Shown here one piece after another: positions 52,301 through 60,342 of a stretch of DNA of 64,000 bases. The DNA comes from Pseudomonas fluorescens (GTDB taxonomy: Bacteria; Pseudomonadota; Gammaproteobacteria; Pseudomonadales; Pseudomonadaceae), in the NCBI RefSeq assembly GCF_902498185.1, contig NZ_CABVIX010000002.1:496001-560000 (forward strand), read 5' to 3'. The notes beneath the pieces were generated by a model. The model did not search any database. It saw nothing but the letters and a program-made list of their open reading frames with translations, and was not told where the DNA came from. The position numbers and the translations under genes were made by a program. How positions within the stretch are numbered: position 1 is the first letter of the stretch; every line of letters begins with the position of its first letter.

Positions 52301-53887
52301 CTGGACCGTCATTCCCAGTTGCAGCAGCTGTCGCGAGCCTTGTTCGAGTCGGCCTCCGATCTGCTCGATCTAAAGGAAACCCTGACCCAGCAGGCGCAAC
52401 AGTCCTACAGCCTGCTGCAGCAGCAGGCGCGGGTGAACAGCCAGTTGCAAGAGGGGCTTACCGGCACCCGCATGGTGCCGTTCGAGCGGCTGGTGCCGCG
52501 CCTGCAGCGGGTGGTGCGCCAGGTGGCGAGCGAGCTGGGCAAGCAGGTCGAGCTGGTGGTGGGCAACGCCGAGGGTGAACTGGACCGCAGCGTGCTCGAA
52601 CGCATGGTCGCCCCTCTCGAGCATATGCTGCGCAATGCCGTCGACCATGGCCTGGAAACGGGCGCAACACGTCTGGCGGCAGGCAAGCCCGAGCAAGGCA
52701 CGATCAGTCTCAACCTGCTGCATGAAGGCGCCGACATCGTCATCGAGATGACCGACGATGGCGCCGGCGTACCGCTGGAGGCTGTGCGCCGCAAGGCAGT
52801 CAAGCGCGGCCTGCTCGACCCCGAGGCCCACCTGTCCGACCACGAGATCATGCAGTTCATCCTGCGGCCCGGGTTTTCCACCGCCGAGAAGATCACTCAG
52901 ATCTCGGGGCGCGGCCTGGGCATGGACGTCGTTCACGAGGAGGTCAAGCAGTTGGGCGGCTCGATGAGCATCGAGTCGAGCCCGGGCGAGGGCGCACGCT
53001 TTCTGATTCGCCTGCCGTTTACCGTGTCGATCAACCGGGCGTTGATGGTCAATCTGGGCGAGGAGCAGTTCGCGATCCCGCTCAATACCATCGAAGGCAT
53101 TGTGCGGGTGCCGCCAGGCGAGCTGCAGGCCTGCTACCAGGGCGAGGCGCCGTACTACACCTACGCGGGTCACCGATACGAGCTCCGCTACCTCGGTGAG
53201 CTGGTGCAGGGGACCCGCTCACCGCGCCTGCTGGGGCAGAGCGTGCCGCTGCCAGTGCTGCTGGTGCATTCGCAAGAGCAGTCTTTCGCGGTGCAGGTCG
53301 ACAGTTTTTCTCCCAGCCGAGAGATCGTGGTCAAGAGCCTGGGACCGCAGTTTGCCGCGGTGCCGGGCTTGTCTGGCGCGACCTTGCTCGGTGACGGCCG
53401 GGTGGTGCTGATCCTCGACCTGCTCGGCCAGCTGCGCGGACTGCAGCGGCGGCGTACGCACCTGCCGGGGGGCACGGGCGAACGCACGCTGTTGCTTGGC
53501 CAGGTGCCGCGCCGTCCCCTGCTGGTGATGGTGGTCGACGATTCGGTGACCATGCGCAAGGTCACCGGGCGCCTGCTCGAACGGCACGGCATGAATGTGC
53601 TCACCGCCAAGGATGGTGTCGATGCGATGGCCTTGCTCGACCAGCATCGTCCCGACGTACTCCTGCTGGACATCGAAATGCCGCGCATGGACGGCTTTGA
53701 GGTAGCGACTCGAGTACGCAGCGATGAGCGCTTCAAGGATCTGCCTATCATCATGGTCACTTCGCGCACCGGGCAGAAGCATCGCGAGCGGGCAATGGCA
53801 ATCGGTGTCAACGACTATCTCGGCAAGCCCTACCAGGAGTCGGTCCTGCTGCAGAGCATCGCCCAATGGAGCAACGCCAATGCTTGA
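49334..53887 (+). CDS. chpA: Hybrid chemosensory kinase ChpA
   Basis: 1517-residue CheA-type hybrid kinase. Canonical Hpt sites are His496 (LHTLKGSAAMAG) and His800 (LHTLKGGARMVE). An N-terminal Hpt-like module has HQVHG at His55 with the Lys replaced, and one near 340 has QIRG without a histidine. The dimerisation and ATPase region follows (RNAVDHGLETG, GRGLGMDVV), then a CheW domain, then a receiver with Asp1446 (LLLDIEMPRMDGFE). It is shorter than P. aeruginosa ChpA (about 2470 residues), so it has fewer phosphotransfer modules. ATG at 49334 with GAGGA at 49322-49326; TTG at 49328 is too close. Confidence 0.94.
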   Translation: MANAAQVPLRHDTVALAWTKPAILECLVQARQALEQFAGAPADTAVLKVFLDNLHQVHGCLRMLELPGATCLAEEMELLGKAFAEEQILPRGDCLGALFRGLEQLPAYLERLRSARHDLPLVMLPLLNQLRGCRGVEPLAQGSLMGGVQPGQVLAGPEDLANLDLPLGGWREHMEAGQGRDALRSVVRALCDDLMRIKERLDVYGRGDRQQHGQLEPLLAPLRQVADTLAVLGFQQPRRVIINQVLAVQSLALGQRAPDDALLMDVAGALLYVEATLNGMVGPLEEGGQLPGTGLAEIRQLVLAEALTVLQQAKELIGDCLESGWSRQRLQALPDLLQQIRGAMTMLMLPGAAAVLGGCAQYARNELLGRTEALTAPELEHLANALSASECCLQWLIADPLADTAGFVEQARQALSALGVRCEVRKSTGVLSNTLQVLAISDAGLVVEVDSGLDPQLLDIFHNEANGHLATLEGVLEEAVRHGVSVITDNLQRALHTLKGSAAMAGVVPVAQLATALDRLAREYKAHQLSLLPDDLELLEEALRLLRRGLAQLGSTPLAPIAGAEHLIEQVDEAVDMRLLALQDTPDQARRPRRDPQLIASFLAQGMDILLDAESLLSRWQEHPGERQELDALLDELTTLGQGAHLADLWQVDEVCEALLDLYGAVEEGSLGASARFFAQAQHAHEALIDMLDEIAAGQEVTARPECLEALRGLLGEGLAPSATGLVSRDNGVTELSRASAMALGVPLPEDSKAPGDNELLDIFLDESSDIVESAGAALGRWQAEPRNLVEVENLLRDLHTLKGGARMVEIAAIGDLAHELEFLYELLAAGQLPPSLALFSLLQSCHDRLAQMLDAVRLGQPLHAATALIDYIRNFSSAALADTAAGQGKRDPGPAETPAAVHERAPGDMVKVAAELLDNLGNLAGEHSIIRGRIEQQVNDAQVALGEMETTLERMRDQLRRLDTETQGQISSRQQAERDAYEDFDPLELDRHSQLQQLSRALFESASDLLDLKETLTQQAQQSYSLLQQQARVNSQLQEGLTGTRMVPFERLVPRLQRVVRQVASELGKQVELVVGNAEGELDRSVLERMVAPLEHMLRNAVDHGLETGATRLAAGKPEQGTISLNLLHEGADIVIEMTDDGAGVPLEAVRRKAVKRGLLDPEAHLSDHEIMQFILRPGFSTAEKITQISGRGLGMDVVHEEVKQLGGSMSIESSPGEGARFLIRLPFTVSINRALMVNLGEEQFAIPLNTIEGIVRVPPGELQACYQGEAPYYTYAGHRYELRYLGELVQGTRSPRLLGQSVPLPVLLVHSQEQSFAVQVDSFSPSREIVVKSLGPQFAAVPGLSGATLLGDGRVVLILDLLGQLRGLQRRRTHLPGGTGERTLLLGQVPRRPLLVMVVDDSVTMRKVTGRLLERHGMNVLTAKDGVDAMALLDQHRPDVLLLDIEMPRMDGFEVATRVRSDERFKDLPIIMVTSRTGQKHRERAMAIGVNDYLGKPYQESVLLQSIAQWSNANA

Positions 53888-54341
53888 CCATCTGGCTGGC
53901 CAGCGCGTCAGCCTCACCGGCCTGCTGTTGCCATTGGGCGACCGCACGCTGGTGCTGCCCAACGTCGCCGTGGCCGAGCTGATCGGCCAGCGTGCGGTCA
54001 GCTGCGAGCCTGGGGAAACCCCTTGGCACCTGGGTTGGGTCGACTGGCGCCAGCAACGTCTGCCGCTGATCGGCTTCGAGGCTGCCTGTGGCGGGCATAC
54101 GCCGTGCGGTGAGCGGGCCCGCATCGTGGTGCTCAACGCGCTGGGCGATACCGGCCTGCGCTACCTGGCGCTGCTTGTGCAGGGCATCCCGCGCTCATGC
54201 AAGGTCGACAGCCAGCTCAACTACGTCGATGTCCCGCTTGCGCCGCTGGAACTGGCGGCTGTCCAGGTCGGCGATCAGGTGGTCCGGGTGCCCGATCTCC
54301 CCGGGCTTGAGCGCCTGGTTCATGAAGCGGCGTTGGCTTGA
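53880..54341 (+). CDS. chpC: CheW-like protein ChpC
   Basis: 153-residue CheW-domain protein (LLLPLGDRTLVLPNVAVAEL, LGWVDWRQQRLPLIGFEA, LVQGIPRSCKVD). In P. aeruginosa a second CheW-like adaptor, ChpC, belongs to the same pathway. Its ATG overlaps the chpA stop by 8 bp. No pilK methyltransferase or chpB methylesterase gene lies in this operon. Confidence 0.85.
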   Translation: MLDHLAGQRVSLTGLLLPLGDRTLVLPNVAVAELIGQRAVSCEPGETPWHLGWVDWRQQRLPLIGFEAACGGHTPCGERARIVVLNALGDTGLRYLALLVQGIPRSCKVDSQLNYVDVPLAPLELAAVQVGDQVVRVPDLPGLERLVHEAALA

Positions 54342-54388
54342 TCGCACGCCCCGGGGAACCCAGCTGGAGCGCAAAAGGTCATTAACGC

Positions 54389-55006
54389 ATGTATTACGGT
54401 GAACGCTTCAATGCCTGGACGCACCTGGTTGGTGCGGTACTGGCCGCTATCGGTGCCATCTGGCTCATCATTGCGGCGGGATTGCAGGGCGATCCGTGGA
54501 AGATCGTCAGCTTTTCCATCTACGGCGTTACGCTGCTGACGCTCTACAGTGTTTCGACCCTTTACCACAGCACGCGCGGGCGGGCGAAGGTGATCATGCG
54601 CAAGCTCGATCACTTGTCCATCTACCTGCTGATCGCGGGCAGCTACACCCCGTTTTGCCTGGTCAGCCTGCGCGGCCCGTGGGGGTGGAGCCTGTTCGGG
54701 GTGGTCTGGGGGCTGGCATTGATCGGCATGTTGCAAGAGATCAAGCCGCGCTCGGAAGCGCGGGTGATGTCGATCGTGATCTATGCCCTGATGGGCTGGA
54801 TCGTGCTGGTGGCGGTCAATCCTCTGCTGCGTACCTTGGGCACTGCCGGCTTCGCCTGGCTGGCGGCGGGCGGTGTGCTCTACACCGTAGGCATCATCTT
54901 TTTCGCCTACGACCGACGCTTTCGCCACTGGCATGGCATCTGGCACCTGTTCGTGATTGCCGGTAGCGTGCTGCACTTCATCGCCATGTTTTTCTATGTG
55001 CTCTAG
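54389..55006 (+). CDS. Hemolysin III / TrhA family membrane protein
   Basis: 205-residue protein with seven predicted transmembrane helices of the PAQR/hemolysin III family. Signature residues are in YYGERFNAWTHLVGA, SVSTLYHS, KLDHLSIYLLIAGSYTPF and the final WHLFVIAGSVLHFIAMF, whose Ser, Asp and His residues bind zinc in PAQR members. Proposed roles include membrane fluidity control. The stop overlaps the convergent rsmE stop by 4 bp. Confidence 0.9.
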   Translation: MYYGERFNAWTHLVGAVLAAIGAIWLIIAAGLQGDPWKIVSFSIYGVTLLTLYSVSTLYHSTRGRAKVIMRKLDHLSIYLLIAGSYTPFCLVSLRGPWGWSLFGVVWGLALIGMLQEIKPRSEARVMSIVIYALMGWIVLVAVNPLLRTLGTAGFAWLAAGGVLYTVGIIFFAYDRRFRHWHGIWHLFVIAGSVLHFIAMFFYVL

Positions 55007-55722
55007 AAATCACCCCACAGTTGCTGCGCCACCGACAGCGCCACCACGGGCGCGGTTTCCGTGCGCAGTACCCGCGGGCCAAGGCGGGCGGCGTGGAAGC
55101 CGGCGGACTTGGCCTGTTCGACTTCAGCATCGCTCAGGCCACCTTCGGGGCCGATCAGGAAGGCCAGCGTGTCAGGGCGCGCGTGGCTGACCAGTGGTTC
55201 GGCAACAGGGTGCAGCACAAGCTTCAGCGCGGCGTCGGCGGCCTTGATCCACTCGGCCAAGGGGACGGGCGGGTGGATCACTGGCAGGCGTGAGCGCCCG
55301 CATTGCTCGCAGGCGCTGATGGCGACCTGGCGCCAATGGGCCAGGCGCTTGTCAGCGCGTTCGTCCTTCAGGCGTACCTCGCAGCGTTCACTGACGATCG
55401 GAGTGATCTCATTGGCGCCAAGTTCGGTGGCTTTCTGGATGGCCCAGTCCATTCGCTCGCCCCGCGAGAGGCCCTGGCCGAGGTGGATGTGCAAGGGCGA
55501 TTCGGCCTGGCCGGGCAGCGCCTGGTCGAGGGTGACGCGTACGGTTTTCTTGCCGACTTCCAATAACTGGCCGAGAAACTCCTGGCCGCTGCCGTCGAAC
55601 AGTTGCACGGCATCACCTGGCGCCATGCGCAGGACCCGGCCGATGTAATGGGCCTGGGCCTCGGGGAGGTCATGCTCGCCAAGGCTCAGGGGGGCGTCGA
55701 TGAAAAAGCGGGATAGTCGCAT
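55003..55722 (-). CDS. rsmE: 16S rRNA (uracil1498-N3)-methyltransferase RsmE
   Basis: 239-residue SPOUT methyltransferase. Canonical motifs are all present: GERMDWAIQKATELGANEI, SERCEVRL, ACEQCGRSRLP, LIGPEGGLSDAE and LGPRVLRTETA. It methylates U1498 in the small-subunit rRNA. It follows bioA, 63 bp away, and is convergent with the hemolysin III-like gene. Compare the divergent paralogue at 24190-24897. Confidence 0.95.
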   Translation of the reverse strand: MRLSRFFIDAPLSLGEHDLPEAQAHYIGRVLRMAPGDAVQLFDGSGQEFLGQLLEVGKKTVRVTLDQALPGQAESPLHIHLGQGLSRGERMDWAIQKATELGANEITPIVSERCEVRLKDERADKRLAHWRQVAISACEQCGRSRLPVIHPPVPLAEWIKAADAALKLVLHPVAEPLVSHARPDTLAFLIGPEGGLSDAEVEQAKSAGFHAARLGPRVLRTETAPVVALSVAQQLWGDF

Positions 55723-55785
55723 AGGGTGGCTCAGAAATTTGATTGACTGCGTGTGCGCGGTGCTCGTGTGCGTGGTGAATCGCGT

Positions 55786-57192
55786 TTAGCCCGGATCCCG
55801 GAAATCGGGGTGGAAGTCCTTGGGCACTGCCACGCTGACGCTGCTGCGCGTGGCGATATCGATGCCTTCGGTCGCCACCTCGGCCAGGAAGTCGATCTGC
55901 TCGGGGGTGATTACGTACGGCGGCAGGAAGTACACCACGCTGCCCAGCGGACGCAGCAGCGCACCGCGGGTCAGGGCATGCTCGAAGACCTTGAGGCCGC
56001 GGCGTTCCTGCCAGGGATAGGCGGTCTTGGTGGCCTTGTCCTTGACCATCTCCACGGCCAGGGCCATGCCAGTCTGGCGCACTTCGGCCACATGCGGGTG
56101 GTCGGTCAGGTGCGCGGTGGCGCTTGCCATGCGCTGGGCCAGGGCCTTGTTGGCCTCGATCACGTTGTCCTGCTCGAAGATATCCAGCGTCGCCAAGGCA
56201 GCGGCGCAGGCCAGCGGGTTGCCGGTGTAGCTGTGCGAGTGCAGGAAGGCCCGCAGGGTCGGGTAGTCATCGTAGAAGGCCTGGTAGACATCCTCGGTGG
56301 TCAGGCACGCCGCCAGAGGCAGGTAGCCACCGGTCAATGCCTTCGACAGGCAGAGGAAGTCCGGCCGGATGCCGGCCTGCTCGCACGCGAACATCGTGCC
56401 GGTACGGCCGAATCCGACAGCGATCTCGTCGTGGATCAGGTGCACGCCGTAGCGGTCGCAGGCCTCGCGCAGCAGCTTGAGGTAGACCGGGTGGTACATG
56501 CGCATGCCACCCGCGCCCTGGATCAGCGGCTCGACGATCACGGCGGCGATGCTTGCGTGATGCTCGGCCAGGGTCTGTTCCATGGCGGCGAACATGTTGC
56601 GCGAGTGCTCTTCCCAGCCCATGCCCTCGGGGCGCAGGTAGCAGTCCGGGCTCGGCACCTTGAGGGTCTCGAGCAACAGGGCCTTGTAGGTTTCGGTGAA
56701 CAGCGGCACATCACCCACCGACATCGCGGCAATGGTTTCGCCGTGGTAGCTGTTGGTCAGGGTGACGAAGCGCTTCTTCTGCGGCTGGCCCTTGTTGAGC
56801 CAGTAGTGGAAGCTCATCTTCAGCGCAACTTCGATGCATGACGAGCCGTTATCGGCGTAGAAGCAGCGGTCCAGGCCCGCCGGCGTCATGCTGACCAGGC
56901 GCTCGGACAGCTCGATCACAGGCTGATGACTGAAACCGGCAAGGATCACGTGCTCGAGCTGGTCGACCTGGTCCTTGATGCGCTGGTTGATGCGCGGGTT
57001 GGCATGGCCAAACACGTTGACCCACCAGGAGCTGACGGCATCCAGGTAGCGCTTGCCCTCGAAGTCCTCCAGCCACACGCCTTCGCCGCGCTTGATTGGG
57101 ATCAGCGGCAGCTGTTCGTGGTCTTTCATCTGGGTGCAGGGGTGCCACAAGACCTTGAGGTCCCGTTGCATCCACTGATCGTTGAGGCCCAT
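55786..57192 (-). CDS. bioA: Adenosylmethionine-8-amino-7-oxononanoate aminotransferase
   Basis: 468-residue PLP enzyme of biotin synthesis that converts KAPA to DAPA with SAM as amino donor. LWHPCTQMKDHEQLP at the N-terminus, YADNGSSCIEVALKM, YHGETIAAMSVG, the HDEIAVGFGRTG motif, and FLCLSKALTGGYLP with the PLP lysine are clear. The start is the ATG at 57192 (MGLNDQWMQRDL); 50 more in-frame codons upstream are not family-like. The other bio genes are not in the window. Confidence 0.95.
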   Translation of the reverse strand: MGLNDQWMQRDLKVLWHPCTQMKDHEQLPLIPIKRGEGVWLEDFEGKRYLDAVSSWWVNVFGHANPRINQRIKDQVDQLEHVILAGFSHQPVIELSERLVSMTPAGLDRCFYADNGSSCIEVALKMSFHYWLNKGQPQKKRFVTLTNSYHGETIAAMSVGDVPLFTETYKALLLETLKVPSPDCYLRPEGMGWEEHSRNMFAAMEQTLAEHHASIAAVIVEPLIQGAGGMRMYHPVYLKLLREACDRYGVHLIHDEIAVGFGRTGTMFACEQAGIRPDFLCLSKALTGGYLPLAACLTTEDVYQAFYDDYPTLRAFLHSHSYTGNPLACAAALATLDIFEQDNVIEANKALAQRMASATAHLTDHPHVAEVRQTGMALAVEMVKDKATKTAYPWQERRGLKVFEHALTRGALLRPLGSVVYFLPPYVITPEQIDFLAEVATEGIDIATRSSVSVAVPKDFHPDFRDPG

Positions 57193-57384
57193 GGGCACTT
57201 CTCCTGGCGACGCGGCTTCTATAGACCGCGTAAGCCTAAGCAATGCTGCCGGGCAGGACAACCTGCCGTGTTTGATGTCAGTTCGCTGGCACGGCACCTG
57301 AGGGTGACGTATTCTTGATGTATTACCCCCTGGGATGTCCATCCCCTTCTTTTACTGGTTTTTTCTGATCCGGAGTTCGCCGAA

Positions 57385-58962
57385 ATGGCTGCTGCTTGGC
57401 TGCGCCTGTGCGCGTTGGTAATGATTGGTGGTTTGTCCGGCGGTGCCGCGCTGGCGCAGGGCAAGACTGCTTCGGCGATCGTGGTGGGCGGCGGCCTGGC
57501 GGGTCTGACAGCAGCCTACGAGCTGCAGGCCAAGGGCTGGCAAGTCACGCTGCTCGAAGCCAAGGGCGGGATGGGTGGCCGGTCGGGCCTGGCGACCAGC
57601 GAGTGGATAGGCAACAGCAAGGCGCAGCCGGTGCTCAACCAGTACCTGGATCAGTTCAAGCTCACGACCTTGCCCGCGCCCGAATTCGTGCGTACTCCGA
57701 GCTACCTCATCGATGGCGACTATTTCAGCGCTGCGGACCTGGCGACCAAGCAGCCGGCCACCGCCGAGGCGCTCAAGCGCTACGAGAAAACGCTCGACGA
57801 CCTGGCCCGGTCGATCGACGATCCGCTGACCCCTGCGGCCAACAGCACGCTGTTCGCCCTCGACCAGATCAACGTATCGGCGTGGCTCGACAAGCTGCAG
57901 CTGCCGTCCACAGCGCGGCAGCTGATCAACCAGCAGATCCGTACCCGTTATGACGAGCCATCGCGCCTGTCGCTGCTGTACTTTGCCCAGCAGACCCGAG
58001 TCTACCGTGGCGTCAGCGACCGCGACCTGCGGGCCGCTCGCCTTCCGGGGGGCAGCCCAGTGCTGGCCCAAGCCTTTGTCAAACAATTGAAAACCATCAA
58101 GACCAGCTCGCCAGTCACGTCCATCGTGCAGGACAAGGACGGGGTCACGGTGAAGGTCGGCAGCGTCGGCTACCAGGCCGATTACCTGGTAATGGCCGTA
58201 CCGCTTCGGGCGCTGGCCAAGATCCAGATGACGCCGGGCCTGGACAACCAGCACCTGGCGGCGCTCAAGGGTACCAACTACGGCTGGCGTGACCAGCTGC
58301 TGCTCAAGTTCAAGACCCCGGTGTGGGAGAGCCGCTCGCGCATGTCGGGCGAGATTTTCAGCAATACCGGCCTTGGCATGCTGTGGATCGAGCCTGCGCT
58401 CAAGGGCGGCGCCAACGTGGTGATCAACCTGTCGGGTGATAACGCGCGATTGCTCCAGGCCTTTGGTGACAAGCAGATGGTCGACCAGGTGCTGATCCGC
58501 ATGCACAACTTCTATCCGAAGGCACGGGGCGCGTTCACCGGTTACGAGATCCGCCGGTACAGCACGGATGCGGGGATGGGTGGCGCATACCTTGCCTATG
58601 GCCCCGGCCAGATCAGCAAGTACTGGCGCCTGTGGGAGCGTCCGGTGCAACGTGTGGCCTTCGCCGGTGAACATACCGACGCGTTGTATCCAGGTACGCT
58701 TGAAGGCGCACTGCGCAGTGGCCAGCGTGCTGCAGGCCAGGTGCAGGACCTTGCGGCGGGCAAGTCTTTCGAGCCTGCCAAGGCGGTAGCTGCCACGACG
58801 CCCAAAGCGGTCGAGAAAGACAAGGGCGGGTTCTTCTCGGATCTGTTCGGAGGCTCGTCTGAAAAGACCCCGGCCAAGGCAGAGACTGAAAAGCAGAGCA
58901 CGCCTGGCTTCTTCGCGCGGTTGTTCGGTAACGCTGAGGAGCCTGTGGCCAAGGCCAAGTAA
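57385..58962 (+). CDS. Exported FAD-dependent amine oxidase-like protein
   Basis: 525-residue flavoprotein. A signal peptide (1-25, LRLCALVMIGGLSGGAALAQ) lacks a twin-arginine. Then comes the Rossmann FAD site AIVVGGGLAGLTAAYELQAKG and GGMGGRSG, and near the C-terminus AFAGEHTDALYPGTLEGALR, the second FAD contact of flavin amine oxidases. The last 60 residues hold two copies of a FF-x-x-LFG motif (483-489 and 509-515) in a Lys/Ala-rich linker. The substrate is unknown. It is followed, after 157 bp, by cytochrome b561 and YceI genes. Confidence 0.87.
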   Translation: MAAAWLRLCALVMIGGLSGGAALAQGKTASAIVVGGGLAGLTAAYELQAKGWQVTLLEAKGGMGGRSGLATSEWIGNSKAQPVLNQYLDQFKLTTLPAPEFVRTPSYLIDGDYFSAADLATKQPATAEALKRYEKTLDDLARSIDDPLTPAANSTLFALDQINVSAWLDKLQLPSTARQLINQQIRTRYDEPSRLSLLYFAQQTRVYRGVSDRDLRAARLPGGSPVLAQAFVKQLKTIKTSSPVTSIVQDKDGVTVKVGSVGYQADYLVMAVPLRALAKIQMTPGLDNQHLAALKGTNYGWRDQLLLKFKTPVWESRSRMSGEIFSNTGLGMLWIEPALKGGANVVINLSGDNARLLQAFGDKQMVDQVLIRMHNFYPKARGAFTGYEIRRYSTDAGMGGAYLAYGPGQISKYWRLWERPVQRVAFAGEHTDALYPGTLEGALRSGQRAAGQVQDLAAGKSFEPAKAVAATTPKAVEKDKGGFFSDLFGGSSEKTPAKAETEKQSTPGFFARLFGNAEEPVAKAK

Positions 58963-59119
58963 GCGGCCCGCTGCGCAGGTCGCGTCCACGTTAATGTTTT
59001 CTTAATTGACGGATTTCAGCATATCCATCAGGTAGTTCGATATCCCAGAGCAGTTTTTTCCGCTTTTTTTCGATACGTTTCGCGTTAGTCTTGTGGACAG
59101 TTCTTACAGGGAAACAGGC

Positions 59120-59671
59120 ATGCAACTGCGCAATACACCCGCTCGCTATGGTTCGGTCAGCATGCTCCTGCACTGGAGCGTGGCGCTTGCGGTCTATGGC
59201 CTGTTCGCCCTGGGCCTGTGGATGGTCGGTCTCGACTACTACAGCCCATGGCGCAAGGAGGCCCCAGACCTGCACAAGAGCATCGGCCTGCTGTTGCTCG
59301 GGGTGATGGTGGTGCGGGTGGTCTGGCGCTTCATCAGCCCACCTCCCCCTGCGCCTGCTACCCACGGCTCATTTACCCGAGTGGCCGCCAAACTTGGCCA
59401 TGCTGTGCTGTACTTCGGGCTGTTTGCCGTGATGATCGCCGGTTACCTGATCTCCACCGCTGATGGCGTAGGCATCCCGGTGTTCGGTTGGTTCGAGGTG
59501 CCGGCCGTGGTGAGCAACCTGCCCGACCAGGCAGACCTTGCAGGTGTGATCCATTTCTACCTGGCCTGGGGATTGGTGGTTTTTTCCGGCCTGCATGCCC
59601 TGGCCGCCCTCAAGCACCATTTCATCGACCGTGACGCGACCCTGACACGCATGCTGGGCCGCAAAGCTTGA
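59120..59671 (+). CDS. Cytochrome b561 family protein
   Basis: 183-residue inner-membrane dihaem cytochrome with four helices. Haem-ligand histidines appear in [30 protein letters not shown] and [20 protein letters not shown]. Such proteins pass electrons between quinone and periplasmic partners. ATG at 59120 ([11 protein letters not shown]) with CAGGGA at 59107-59112. It lies 31 bp upstream of the yceI gene, a very common pair in proteobacteria. Confidence 0.92.
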   Translation: MQLRNTPARYGSVSMLLHWSVALAVYGLFALGLWMVGLDYYSPWRKEAPDLHKSIGLLLLGVMVVRVVWRFISPPPPAPATHGSFTRVAAKLGHAVLYFGLFAVMIAGYLISTADGVGIPVFGWFEVPAVVSNLPDQADLAGVIHFYLAWGLVVFSGLHALAALKHHFIDRDATLTRMLGRKA

Positions 59672-59702
59672 CTCCCAACCTCAATTGCAAAGGAATCGAA
59701 GG

Positions 59703-60281
59703 ATGTTGAAAAAGACTTTCGCCGCGCTGGCACTGGGTACCGCACTGCTTTCGGCCGGCCAGGCCATGGCAGCGGATTACAAGATCGACAAGGAAGGCCA
59801 GCACGCTTTCGTCGACTGGAAGATCAGCCACCTGGGCTACAGCTTCATCCACGGCACGTTCAAGGATTTCGACGGCACCTTCTCGTGGGACAAGGCCCAG
59901 CCTGAGTCCAGCAAGATTGCCGTCGACCTGAAGACTGCCAGCCTGTGGTCCAACCATGCAGAGCGCGACAAGCACATCGCCAGTGCCGACTTCCTCGATG
60001 TGAAGAAGTATCCCGAGGCCAAGTTCGTTTCCACCGCAGTCAAGTCGACCGGTGAAAAAACCGCCGATGTGACGGGTAACCTGACCCTGCACGGCGTGAC
60101 CAAGCCGGTTACCTTCAAGGCCGAGTTCAACGGCGAAGGCAAGGATCCGTGGGGCGGTGAGCGTGCTGGCTTCAATGCCAAGACTACGCTGAACCTGTCC
60201 GACTTCGGCATCAAGGGCCCAGGCCCGACCTCTCAGACACTCGACCTGGACATCAGCCTCGAAGGCGTCAAGCAGAAGTAA
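59703..60281 (+). CDS. YceI family periplasmic protein
   Basis: 192-residue secreted lipocalin-like protein. Signal peptide 1-23 ([15 protein letters not shown]), then [24 protein letters not shown] and [17 protein letters not shown], typical of YceI, which binds isoprenoid quinone-like ligands. AAGGAAT at 59689-59695 precedes the ATG at 59703 ([11 protein letters not shown]). Together with cytochrome b561 it probably forms a periplasmic quinone or redox module. Confidence 0.93.
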   Translation: MLKKTFAALALGTALLSAGQAMAADYKIDKEGQHAFVDWKISHLGYSFIHGTFKDFDGTFSWDKAQPESSKIAVDLKTASLWSNHAERDKHIASADFLDVKKYPEAKFVSTAVKSTGEKTADVTGNLTLHGVTKPVTFKAEFNGEGKDPWGGERAGFNAKTTLNLSDFGIKGPGPTSQTLDLDISLEGVKQK

Positions 60282-60292
60282 TTTAGCTGACC

Positions 60293-60334
60293 GTAAACAA
60301 CAACGCCGCCCCTAGGGGCGGCGTTGTTGTTTAC
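60293..60334. terminator. Bidirectional terminator between yceI and rhlE
   Basis: Perfect 42-nt palindrome centred on CCCCTAGGGG, with GC-rich inner arms (CGCCGCCCC) and TTGTTGTTTAC outer arms that give a T-rich tail on both strands. It lies 11 bp after yceI and 8 bp before the rhlE stop, so it can end both convergent genes. Confidence 0.88.
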
Positions 60335-60342
60335 GCGGCTGG

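Noticed and set aside
50489..52312. Open frame of 607 codons opposite chpA
   Set aside because: Antisense to conserved Hpt regions of ChpA; no recognisable domain and no ribosome site.
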